A stretch of 5,722 nucleotides of DNA from Planctomycetota bacterium (GTDB lineage: Bacteria; Planctomycetota; Planctomycetia; Pirellulales; Lacipirellulaceae), in contig JAKEGR010000325.1 in NCBI GenBank assembly GCA_022615465.1, positions 1-5,722 on the forward strand. Direction: 5' to 3'. This document shows positions 1 through 5,722 of the stretch, piece after piece. The position numbers were made by a program, and so were the translations under genes. The first letter of the stretch is position 1. Each line of letters opens with the position of its first letter. The notes below the pieces were generated by a model. The model searched no databases, had not been told where the DNA came from, and saw only the letters and a program-made list of their open reading frames with translations.

Positions 1-5
1 CCCAC

Positions 6-60
6 CGGGAGAGGGCCGAGGTGAGGGAAACTTGCGCAGCGGCCCTGTTTCTCTCTCCCG
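6..60. repeat. GC-rich inverted repeat in the left intergenic region
   Basis: CGGGAGAG at 6-13 is the perfect reverse complement of CTCTCCCG at 53-60. A second GGCC/GGCC pairing (14-17 with 41-44) could extend the stem with an asymmetric bulge. The left arm runs into a 'gagggccgaggtgaggg' string of a type I remember as a common dispersed intergenic element in GC-rich bacteria; that part is memory, not a search. No T-tract follows, so it is not called as a terminator. It matters because the upstream GTG (21) of the following open frame lies inside it, which argues against that start. Confidence 0.5.
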
Positions 61-146
61 ACCAACCTTCGGTCGGTGCCCGGCGAGGGAATGGCCCAGG
101 ACATTCCGCCGCATTACCTGTTCCCGGTCCCCAGGCTTCCCCTGCC

Positions 147-1109
147 TTGTTTCACTACGACGATGGCTTGTTTCTGACAGTTGCTCACCTGGCGGTCGAC
201 GTGCGCCGTCGCCAGCCGCGGTGTTTTGTGTCGCATGCCCACGCCGACCACCTTGCGAGGCATGAACTCGCACTGGCGACACCGGCCACAGCGCGGCTGT
301 ATCAACATCGCTTGGGTCTGCGCCACCGCGTGATGGAAATGAAGTATCGCGAGCCGATCGACTTCGGCGGCTTGCGATTAGTCGCACTTCCCGCCGGCCA
401 TTGCCTCGGCTCCGCCATGCTGCTGGCCGACGATGGGAAGCAGTCGCTGCTGTACACGGGCGACTTCAAGCTCGGCCCGTCGGCAACGTCGGAACAGGCC
501 GAGTTGCCGCACGCGGATATCCTGATTATGGAATCGACCTTTGGCGTGCCGCGCTATCGCATGCCGCCGCGCGAGGAGGTGGTCGCGAGACTCTACGAAC
601 TGGTCGATGCGGCCCTGGCGGCTGGCGCGACGCCGGTAATTCACGCCTATCCGCTCGGCAAGTCGCAGGAAGTAACCAAATTGCTCACGGCCCACGGCGT
701 GCCCGTGCTGCAGCATCCGACGATCTACGCGGTCAGCCAGGTGTACGAGAATTGTGGCGTCGATCTGGGCGACTTTGGCCTGTTCCAGGACAAGCGGCCC
801 GATGGCCACGCGGTGGTTACCCTGCCGCGGCTTGCACGCGACTTTCGTCTGGCCGGATTGCGGCAGACGGTATCGATCGCGGCGACCGGTTGGGCCATTG
901 ATGCGAGCACGCGTTATCGCTGGGGTGTTGACCATGCGCTGCCACTGTCGGATCACGCCGATTATGATGAGTTGATCGAAACGGTGCGTCGGGTGGCGCC
1001 GCGTGAGGTGTATTGCACGCATGGGCCGTACGAATTCGCCGACCATCTGCGCGATCTTGGCTTCAACGCCCAGCCGCTCCACCCGCCAAATCAACGGCGG
1101 CTGTTCTAG
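147..1109 (+). CDS. MBL-fold exonuclease (YSH1 / ligase-associated DNA exonuclease-like)
   Basis: This is probably a cytoplasmic two-metal hydrolase acting on nucleic acid. Numbered from the TTG at 147, the protein has 320 residues. It carries HAHADH (H30, H32, D34, H35), the third-motif histidine in GHCLGSAM (H85), the bridging aspartate in YTGDFK (D106), the beta-CASP-like histidine in LSDHADY (H270) and a C-terminal CTHGP histidine (H292). MESTFG and GKSQEV also fit nucleic-acid-processing MBL enzymes. The LSDHAD...THG tail resembles ligase-associated DNA exonucleases, whose partner is an ATP-dependent DNA ligase; any such gene would lie outside the window. The start is uncertain. The frame is open back to a GTG at 21, but those 42 residues are Pro/Gly/Ala-rich and cross an inverted repeat, while the recognisable protein begins at FHYDDGL. 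TTG 168 and GTG 201 are other options. None has a visible ribosome binding site. The family is sure; DNA versus RNA as substrate is not. Confidence 0.88.
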   Translation: MFHYDDGLFLTVAHLAVDVRRRQPRCFVSHAHADHLARHELALATPATARLYQHRLGLRHRVMEMKYREPIDFGGLRLVALPAGHCLGSAMLLADDGKQSLLYTGDFKLGPSATSEQAELPHADILIMESTFGVPRYRMPPREEVVARLYELVDAALAAGATPVIHAYPLGKSQEVTKLLTAHGVPVLQHPTIYAVSQVYENCGVDLGDFGLFQDKRPDGHAVVTLPRLARDFRLAGLRQTVSIAATGWAIDASTRYRWGVDHALPLSDHADYDELIETVRRVAPREVYCTHGPYEFADHLRDLGFNAQPLHPPNQRRLF

Positions 1110-1179
1110 CCGGCATTTTCCATAGCGGGCGAGCCTGGACCGATTCCCACGTTACCGCGCGTGTTCAATCCGTTACTGT

Positions 1180-1209
1180 GTGGCACCTTATGCCAGGTCG
1201 GGCTATAAT
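1180..1209 (+). promoter_or_regulatory. Candidate sigma-70-type promoter of the toxin-antitoxin pair
   Basis: A perfect TATAAT lies at 1204-1209. A -35-like GTGGCA (4 of 6 matches to TTGACA) lies at 1180-1185, with an 18-base spacer. Transcription would begin near 1216, about 40 bases before the antitoxin ATG at 1258. The -10 box stands out in this GC-rich sequence; the -35 box is weak. Confidence 0.45.
1181..1195. repeat. Short palindrome over the -35 region, possible operator
   Basis: TGGCA (1181-1185), five bases, then TGCCA (1191-1195) form a perfect inverted repeat. It overlaps the candidate -35 box and spacer of the toxin-antitoxin promoter. Many toxin-antitoxin operons are repressed by antitoxin or complex binding to palindromes at this place, so an autoregulatory operator is a reasonable inference. 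Five-base arms also occur by chance. Confidence 0.3.
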
Positions 1210-1257
1210 TGGTTGGGCGAACGGGCGGTACGTAAATCCATAGAGCCAGTGGATATC

Positions 1258-1509
1258 ATGACCTATCAGGGTACAGTGCAAAACGGCGTGATTCTGATTG
1301 ACGGCGGTGTACGTTTGCCGGAAGGGGCCGAAGTGCGGATCGAGATTGCCGATGGTGTGCAACCGCGCGCAGACACTAGCGGGGAACCGACGATCGGCCA
1401 GAAGCTAGCGGCGTTGGCGCGGAAATACGAAAATCTGCCATGTGATCTCCCCGAAGATTTGGCGATCAATCACGACCACTACCTGCACGGCCTGCCGAAA
1501 CGTCAATGA
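1258..1509 (+). CDS. Antitoxin of a VapBC-type (PIN) toxin-antitoxin module
   Basis: This 83-residue protein would bind and neutralise the PIN toxin encoded next to it and may repress their shared promoter. The N-terminal 35 residues (YQGTVQNGVI, then LPEGAEVRIEI) match the short beta-strand pattern of DUF104 / AF2212-like and AbrB-like antitoxins. The middle is polar. The acidic C-terminal tail (DLPEDLAINHDHYLHGLPK) is the kind of extended segment that wraps a PIN partner. The ATG at 1258 is chosen because the conserved pattern starts there, and because a longer frame from 1180 would run through the -10 box. The ribosome binding site is weak (only GAG about 12 bases upstream). The stop overlaps the toxin start as ATGA, so the two are probably translationally coupled. 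The gene appears intact. No strong DNA-binding domain is evident, so autoregulation is uncertain. Confidence 0.75.
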   Translation: MTYQGTVQNGVILIDGGVRLPEGAEVRIEIADGVQPRADTSGEPTIGQKLAALARKYENLPCDLPEDLAINHDHYLHGLPKRQ

Positions 1510-1923
1510 AGAAACCGTTTGCAGATTCATTTTTCTTCTTGGCGATGATGAATGTCTGCGACTCGCGCCATCAAGAGGCCGTCAGGCAGAGCGAGACACT
1601 TGCAGGACCAATTGTCACGACCCAGTGGGTTCTGGTTGAAGTCGGCGATGCCTTTTCCAAGCCGTGCGATCGGAATCGTTTCTTACGATCTGCTCGAACT
1701 CATCAATGCAGACGAACGCATACAGGTTGTCGCCGCGAGCAATTCGTCGTTCCAACGGGGAGCCGAGTTATTCGCAAGCCGTAAGGACAAGTCTTGGTCA
1801 CTGACTGATTGCATCAGCTTTTTGGTGATGGACCAGCACGGCATCAAAGACGCACTCACCGGCGATCGTCACTTTGCGCAAGCCGGATTCACGCCTCTCT
1901 TGGCGGAGCCAATGCAACGATAG
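1506..1923 (+). pseudogene. VapC-like PIN-domain toxin, frameshifted
   Basis: PIN toxins are Mg2+-dependent ribonucleases that cut tRNA, rRNA or mRNA when not held by their antitoxin. The first frame runs from ATG 1506 to about 1688 (61 codons) with D7 in PFADSFFFLA and E45 in VLVEVGDAF. It then loses homology and stops at 1784. The +1 frame resumes at about 1690 (LLELINADERIQVV) and continues 77 residues to TAG 1921-1923, with SLTDCISF and LTGDRHF supplying the last two acidic residues. Joined, they give about 138 residues, a normal PIN toxin length, with all four metal-binding acids present. One extra base near 1689, or a two-base loss nearby, explains the break; without T1689 the sequence reads smoothly RFLR-LLEL. 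A base-calling error or a very recent mutation is likely, because nothing else has decayed. Programmed frameshifting is possible, but no slippery site is apparent. Confidence 0.72.
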
Positions 1924-1990
1924 CCAGGCCCGAACGGCAGCGCAACGGGGCCGTGATGGTCTTTCGACTGGATGCCGTAACTGGCCGTTG

Positions 1991-2006
1991 AAAAAGGGTC
2001 AGGCAC
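1991..2006. repeat. Short motif resembling a dispersed repeat
   Basis: AAAAAGGGTCAGGCAC reads GTGCCTGACCCTTTTT on the other strand. Strings like this (GTGCCTGACCCC followed by T's) are remembered as recurring intergenic motifs, sometimes beside REP-type tyrosine transposase genes. It is present once here, and its repeat status rests only on memory. It ends exactly where the minus-strand open frame described below stops (TGA at 2001-1999). Confidence 0.25.
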
Positions 2007-2205
2007 GCTCTCGCGACCACGTCAAACTGAGGCGCTTCTTCAATCGCTCCGCGAGCCAATCCCCTTTCTCAACAGACTGATAACCGGTGGCATCGGTTTG
2101 CAGTCGAAAAACCATCCCGACCCACGTTTCTTGGGCACCATCCAGTAACTGCCAGGCAGTCTCCCGAAGAATAAATCCAACAGGCTGCGGGCGATGAGGC
2201 TTTGA
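1999..2205 (-). pseudogene. Protein-like open frame on the minus strand, possible gene remnant
   Basis: Read on the minus strand, 68 codons are open between a TGA at 2208-2206 and a TGA at 2001-1999. The translation looks like real protein: ETAWQLLDGAQETWVGMVFR and then GYQSVEKGDWLAERLKKRL, with an amphipathic helical, Arg/Lys-rich C-terminus. The only internal ATG is at 2115-2113, which would leave 38 residues. In the adjacent minus frame just upstream, VDQSLIARSLLDLFFGR also looks protein-like, so a larger gene may have been truncated and frameshifted. I do not recognise the family. The nearby GTGCCTGACCC motif makes the C-terminus of a mobile-element protein one guess. A chance open frame in GC-rich DNA is the main alternative. 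Confidence 0.25.
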
Positions 2206-2230
2206 TCAACTTGCCTGCTGCTGGTAAACT
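2202..2230 (+). promoter_or_regulatory. Weak candidate promoter of the efflux operon
   Basis: TTGATC (2202-2207, 4 of 6 to consensus) and TAAACT (2225-2230, 4 of 6) are separated by 17 bases. Transcription would start near 2237, about 80 bases before the adaptor ATG. It is the best-spaced pair I noticed in this spacer, but matches of this quality are common by chance. Confidence 0.25.
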
Positions 2231-2317
2231 GCATCCCGCAAAGGGATACGGCAATCTACAAGCGGAAATATCTGGTGTGATCGTCGATCCGGTCCATCGA
2301 AAAGAGATTGGTGTGCG

Positions 2318-3457
2318 ATGAATCCTGATTCGTTGTTATCGCCGCCTCGTGGTCGGCTTTCGCTGCTGGGAAGGCTGCTGCGGGGCGTCAGCAAGACCCT
2401 GCTGGGTGTTGCTGCCGTTTTGGGAGTGGTTTTGGCCTTGGTCTGGTTGGCCGGCGTCTTTCACAAGAAGGTGCCAACAAACGTTGAGGCTTCCCAGGAA
2501 ACAGGAGAGCGGACTGGGCAGGTCGTCGAAGTGCGCAGGATTCGCCGTCCGCAGTTTGAGACGGCCGTAGGCTCGGTCAAGCCGGTTCACGAAGTGGCCT
2601 TGGCGTCGAAGCTTCTGGCTCGAGTTGTCGACGTGCGAGTCAAAGCCGGGCAATTGGTCGAGGCTGGCGAACTACTGGTCAAGCTCGATGACGCCGACTT
2701 GATTGCGCGTCTGAGACAAGCCGAGGCGGCCCATCAATCCGCGCTGGCGAAGCGGGATCGAACGGCTGCCGATTTGGAACGTGCCGCCAAACTCGTCCAG
2801 TCCAAGGTTGTCACGCAGGCCGAATACGACGCAACCGTGGCCGACGCTCGATCCGCGGCAGCCGAGGTAGAACGCGCCGACCAGACGATTGTCGAGACGC
2901 GGGTTCTCGTATCGCATACCGAGATCAAGTCCCCGATTGCCGGAACGGTTGTGGACAAACGCATCGAAATAGGGGACACCGCGGTACCAGGACAGGTACT
3001 TCTAACGCTCTATGACCCTGAGAATATGCAGATGGTGGCCACCGTCCGAGAATCGCTCGCACAAAAGCTTCAGGTTGGTCAGCAAGTTCGCGCCGGACTG
3101 GAATCGCTTGATCACGAGTGCCCGGCCACCGTCAGTGAAATTGTTCCTGAAGCCGATGTAGCCAGCCGATCCTTCCTGGTGAAAGTGACCGGGCCATGTC
3201 CGCCTGGCGTCTACAGCGGAATGTTTGGCCGACTGATGATCCCCCTGGAGGACGAGGAGTTGCTGGTCGTGCCTGCCGCCGCGGTACGTCGAGTTGGACA
3301 ATTGACTACGGTCGATGTCATTCAGGGGAGGCGCGCGGAACGCCGCAGCATCCAGCTCGGCCGCAGGCTGGACTCCGATTATGAGGTCTTATCGGGATTG
3401 CGGGCGGGCGAAAAGGTCGCGGTTCAGAAGGCCGAATTGTCGGAGACACTGCCATGA
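2318..3457 (+). CDS. RND efflux periplasmic adaptor (HlyD/AcrA-type membrane fusion protein)
   Basis: This 379-residue adaptor would link the inner-membrane RND pump encoded next to it with an outer-membrane channel. A basic N-terminus precedes one membrane segment at about residues 28-48, with no lipobox cysteine, so it is probably membrane-anchored rather than a lipoprotein. The first lipoyl half is at about 93-127 (VALASKLLARV ... VKAGQLVEAGELLVKLDD). An Ala/Glu/Arg-rich helical hairpin spans about 129-197. The second lipoyl half is at about 200-233 (HTEIKSPIAGTVVDK). The beta-barrel covers about 236-308, and the membrane-proximal domain runs to the C-terminus (VVPAAAVRRV ... LRAGEKVAV). 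Length and order are normal for the family. ATG 2318 is the natural start because it precedes the membrane segment; an AGAG lies 11 bases upstream. The stop overlaps the pump start as ATGA. The substrate cannot be read from the adaptor. Confidence 0.93.
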   Translation: MNPDSLLSPPRGRLSLLGRLLRGVSKTLLGVAAVLGVVLALVWLAGVFHKKVPTNVEASQETGERTGQVVEVRRIRRPQFETAVGSVKPVHEVALASKLLARVVDVRVKAGQLVEAGELLVKLDDADLIARLRQAEAAHQSALAKRDRTAADLERAAKLVQSKVVTQAEYDATVADARSAAAEVERADQTIVETRVLVSHTEIKSPIAGTVVDKRIEIGDTAVPGQVLLTLYDPENMQMVATVRESLAQKLQVGQQVRAGLESLDHECPATVSEIVPEADVASRSFLVKVTGPCPPGVYSGMFGRLMIPLEDEELLVVPAAAVRRVGQLTTVDVIQGRRAERRSIQLGRRLDSDYEVLSGLRAGEKVAVQKAELSETLP

Positions 3458-5722
3458 GGGCCAAGAACGATTCCTCCTCCTCTCTTAACGGAGATCACCC
3501 GCAGGATGCTCTGTCCCGGTTGGTAAAGATCTTTCTGGATTCAAATCTGTCGATCATTCTGATCGTGTTTTCGTTGCTACTGGGCGTTGCGGCCTTGCTG
3601 ATCACGCCACGCGAGGAAGACCCACAGATCGTCGTTCCCATGGCCGATCTCTACGTTCAGTTTCCAGGGCACTCGGCCCAGGAGGTGGAACAGCTCGTGT
3701 CCTCGCCGTTGGAACGGATGCTCTATCAAATTGATGGCGTCGAGTACGTCTATAGCATGTCGCAGGCAAACCAGGCGATTATCACAGTCCGCTTCTATGT
3801 TGGAGAGGACCGCGAGCGCAGCCTGGTCAAGCTGTTCAAGAAGCTCAACGAGAACCTCGATCAGGTCGCGCCCGGAGTAACCGGTTGGATCATGAAACCG
3901 GTGGAGATCGATGACGTTCCCATCGTGACGCTGACGTTAACCGGCAGCGATTACGACAGCTACGGACTCCGGCGGATTGGTGAAGAGGTGGTGGAACGGC
4001 TCGCGGCAGTTCCCCAGGTGTCTCGGGCTTACGTGGTGGGCGGCGAGCCGCGCGTTGCGCGCATTGAGATCGCCCCCGAGCGGCTCCGCGCTTATCAATT
4101 AAGCCTTCTGGAAGTGACGCGCGCGGTTCGCGGGGCGAACATCCAAGTTTTTGCCGGGCAGTTTACCAGAGAAGATGCCGTTTTCTCGGTCGAGGTGGGC
4201 AACCTTCTGGAATCGGCGGCCCAGTTGCAAGATGTGGTCGTCGGCGTCTTTCAAGGCACGCCGGTTTTCCTCAAGGATATCGCCACGATCCGCGACAGTC
4301 CGGACGAGATCGTGTCCTATGTGCGTCATGGCTGGGGTCCAGCCCGCGGCTTCGCCGCTCATGCGGAAAGTCCTGGAACTCTGCTTGGCAGCGTCCATCC
4401 AGAACCTGATTCCGCGAGCACTGCCCGGCCGGCGAAGGCTGGATCAAGCATACCGGCGGTAACGATTGCCGTTGCGAAACAAAAAGGGAGCAACGCGGTT
4501 GCCGTAGCAAAAAAAATTCTTGACAGCGCGGAAGCATTGCGCCGCAATGTTGTGCCAACCAATGTGGATATGGTGGTGACGCGGAATTTCGGCCTGACTG
4601 CCGATGAGAAAGTGAACGAATTAGTCGAAGCGTTGGGGGTAGCAATCCTCATCGTCATTCTGCTGCTCACGCTGAGCATGGGATGGCGCGAGGCGCTGGT
4701 GGTTGCCGTGGCCGTTCCCGTCGTCTTCGGATTGACGCTCGCGGTCAACCTCGTGGCTGGCTACACGATCAACCGGGTCACCTTGTTCGCGCTGATTCTT
4801 TCGCTGGGATTGCTGGTCGACGACCCGATCGTGGATGTCGAGAACATTTCGAGACATTTCGAGGAACGGGGCAAAGCCAGTCGCAACATCGTGCTCCAGG
4901 CAGTGGCCGAAATCCGGCCCCCCTTGATCAGCGCCACGCTCGCCGTGATTGTCAGTTTCCTGCCGCTGTTCTTCATCACGGGAATGATGGGGCCGTATAT
5001 GTCGCCGATGGCCCTCAATGTTCCGATCGCCATGCTGATGTCGATGGTGGTGGCATTCACCATCACACCATGGATGAGCTATCACGTGTTGGGAAAGCGT
5101 TACACGGGTGGGTCGGAGGAAGTGCAGCCCACGACGGCCGTCCACGGACTCTACGACCCGGCAGTTGTCCAGCGGAGCATCCTCTACCGGTTCTTTCGGC
5201 CGCTGATGGCGCCGTTGCTGGCAACCAAGCTCCGAGCGATTGGGTTCCTCGTCGTCATGGCGGCGTTAACCCTCGGCGCGGTGGCGATGGCCGCACTCCG
5301 GTGGGTGCCGCTGAAGATGCTCCCCTTCGACAACAAGAACGAACTGCTCCTGGTGCTCAACATGGACGAAGGCACCTCGCTCGAACGGACCAGTGCCGTG
5401 CTGTCTGATTTTGAACAACTCATCGCGACGGTGCCCGAGGTGACGGACTACACGAGCTACGCGGGACTAGCCAGTCCCATCGACTTCAACGGGCTGGTCA
5501 GGCATTACTACTTGCGACAACAGCCTCATTTGGGTGAGTTGCGGATGAATTTCGTGAGCAAGAAGCATCGACCTCAGCAGAGTCACGCCATCGCCCTGAG
5601 ACTGCGGCCGAAGCTGGAGGCCATTGCTCGAACACATAACGCGAAGCTCCAGATTGTCGAGCTTCCGCCCGGCCCTCCGGTGCTGGCCTCCCTGGTGGCC
5701 GAGGTCTACGGGCAACCCGAAC
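3454..5722 (+). CDS. RND efflux permease, HAE/AcrB-like, 3' end outside the window
   Basis: This is an inner-membrane, proton-driven efflux pump subunit. The frame is open for 756 codons and is cut by the window edge; full family members have about 1,000-1,100 residues. A GGAGA seven bases before ATG 3454, and the ATGA overlap with the adaptor, support this start. TM1 is at about 33-52, followed by the first porter domains (PREEDPQIVVP, ADLYVQFPGHSAQEVE). TM2-TM6 span about 392-550, TM7 is near 592-612, and the second periplasmic half then begins. TM4 reads GLLVDDPIVDVENI with D456-D457, equivalent to AcrB D407-D408 of the proton relay. The double aspartate favours drug/hydrophobe export over the metal-exporting CusA type. 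Residues about 294-333 form a Pro/Ala/Ser/Gly-rich, probably disordered segment before PAVTIAVAKQKG that is longer than I expect here. No outer-membrane partner gene is visible. The exact substrate is unknown. Confidence 0.93.
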   Translation, partial: MRAKNDSSSSLNGDHPQDALSRLVKIFLDSNLSIILIVFSLLLGVAALLITPREEDPQIVVPMADLYVQFPGHSAQEVEQLVSSPLERMLYQIDGVEYVYSMSQANQAIITVRFYVGEDRERSLVKLFKKLNENLDQVAPGVTGWIMKPVEIDDVPIVTLTLTGSDYDSYGLRRIGEEVVERLAAVPQVSRAYVVGGEPRVARIEIAPERLRAYQLSLLEVTRAVRGANIQVFAGQFTREDAVFSVEVGNLLESAAQLQDVVVGVFQGTPVFLKDIATIRDSPDEIVSYVRHGWGPARGFAAHAESPGTLLGSVHPEPDSASTARPAKAGSSIPAVTIAVAKQKGSNAVAVAKKILDSAEALRRNVVPTNVDMVVTRNFGLTADEKVNELVEALGVAILIVILLLTLSMGWREALVVAVAVPVVFGLTLAVNLVAGYTINRVTLFALILSLGLLVDDPIVDVENISRHFEERGKASRNIVLQAVAEIRPPLISATLAVIVSFLPLFFITGMMGPYMSPMALNVPIAMLMSMVVAFTITPWMSYHVLGKRYTGGSEEVQPTTAVHGLYDPAVVQRSILYRFFRPLMAPLLATKLRAIGFLVVMAALTLGAVAMAALRWVPLKMLPFDNKNELLLVLNMDEGTSLERTSAVLSDFEQLIATVPEVTDYTSYAGLASPIDFNGLVRHYYLRQQPHLGELRMNFVSKKHRPQQSHAIALRLRPKLEAIARTHNAKLQIVELPPGPPVLASLVAEVYGQPE
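4330..4358. repeat. Two adjacent perfect hairpins inside the RND gene
   Basis: GGCTGG (4330-4335), GGT, CCAGCC (4339-4344) form a six-base stem. One base later GCGGC (4346-4350), TTC, GCCGC (4354-4358) form a five-base stem. Both sit at the beginning of the unusual insert of the permease (residues about 294-333), and both are read through in frame. The arrangement recalls REP/BIME-like or in-frame palindromic elements, but no second copy exists in this window. Confidence 0.4.

Larger units (their letters stand above)
1924..2317. other. Spacer between toxin-antitoxin module and efflux operon, no intact gene
   Basis: This 394-base stretch has no gene with a convincing start and family. It holds a GGCCC/GGGCC hairpin (1927-1931 with 1948-1952, 16-base loop) without a T-tract. 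An A-run motif with GGGTCAGGCAC follows at 1991-2006. A protein-like open frame lies on the minus strand (1999-2205), and a short plus-strand open frame from about 2176 runs into the adaptor start. A weak promoter candidate lies at 2202-2230. I see no tRNA, CRISPR, riboswitch or strong terminator. Confidence 0.6.

Noticed and set aside
378..1094. Long minus-strand open frame opposite the MBL gene
   Set aside because: It is the antisense shadow of a gene with clear catalytic motifs; its translation is Arg/Gln/His-rich with no recognisable domain.
1181..1195. TGGCAC at 1181-1186 resembling a sigma-54 -24 element
   Set aside because: The GC that would form the -12 element is two bases too close (GG-N8-GC instead of GG-N10-GC), and a good sigma-70-type -10 box explains the site better.
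1927..1952. GGCCC/GGGCC hairpin just after the toxin gene as a terminator
   Set aside because: Only five paired bases, a 16-base loop and no following T-tract.
4330..4442. GGCTGG direct repeats at 4330 and 4437 as target-site duplication around the RND insert
   Set aside because: The six-base repeats are 107 bases apart, which is not a multiple of three, so a simple insertion between them would have broken the frame. Six-base matches are also common by chance.
4509..4516. Run of eight A's in the RND gene as a programmed slippage site
   Set aside because: The zero frame continues with full family homology, and no alternative product in a shifted frame is supported.
4621..5145. Minus-strand open frame opposite the RND gene
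   Set aside because: The His/Asp/Arg/Gln-rich translation is typical of antisense reading of membrane-protein codons; the plus strand carries unmistakable RND sequence.

Overview
The window looks like a GC-rich bacterial chromosome segment. My best guess is a planctomycete (Pirellulales-like). That rests on the remembered look of the metallo-beta-lactamase (MBL) protein, the toxin-antitoxin pair and the RND subfamily, plus weak Shine-Dalgarno signals. It is an inference and no database was searched. All well-supported genes lie on the + strand.

Layout. Positions 1-146 hold a GC-rich inverted repeat and probably no coding sequence, although an open frame runs through it. Positions 147-1109 encode a two-metal MBL-fold exonuclease of the YSH1 / ligase-associated type. 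Positions 1110-1257 are a short spacer with a good -10 box and a small palindrome. They lead into a toxin-antitoxin module: an intact 83-residue antitoxin (1258-1509) overlaps by ATGA a PIN-domain (VapC-like) toxin gene (1506-1923). The toxin gene carries one frameshift near 1686-1690, yet all four expected acidic residues survive across the two frames. Positions 1924-2317 hold no convincing intact gene. They contain a motif resembling a dispersed genomic repeat, a minus-strand protein-like open frame that is probably a remnant, and a weak candidate promoter.

Positions 2318-5722 are an efflux operon. A complete membrane-anchored periplasmic adaptor (379 aa) overlaps by ATGA an RND permease that runs off the right edge after 756 codons. 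The two should form the inner-membrane and periplasmic parts of a proton-driven tripartite pump. No outer-membrane channel gene lies in the window. The permease has TM4 aspartates typical of drug/hydrophobe (HAE-like) pumps rather than metal (HME) pumps. It also carries an unusual Pro/Ala/Ser-rich segment (residues about 294-333) whose DNA begins with two adjacent perfect hairpins.

I found no clear undescribed system. The best leads are the frameshifted toxin beside an intact antitoxin, the hairpin-bearing in-frame insert in the RND permease, and the unexplained minus-strand frame in the spacer before the efflux operon.
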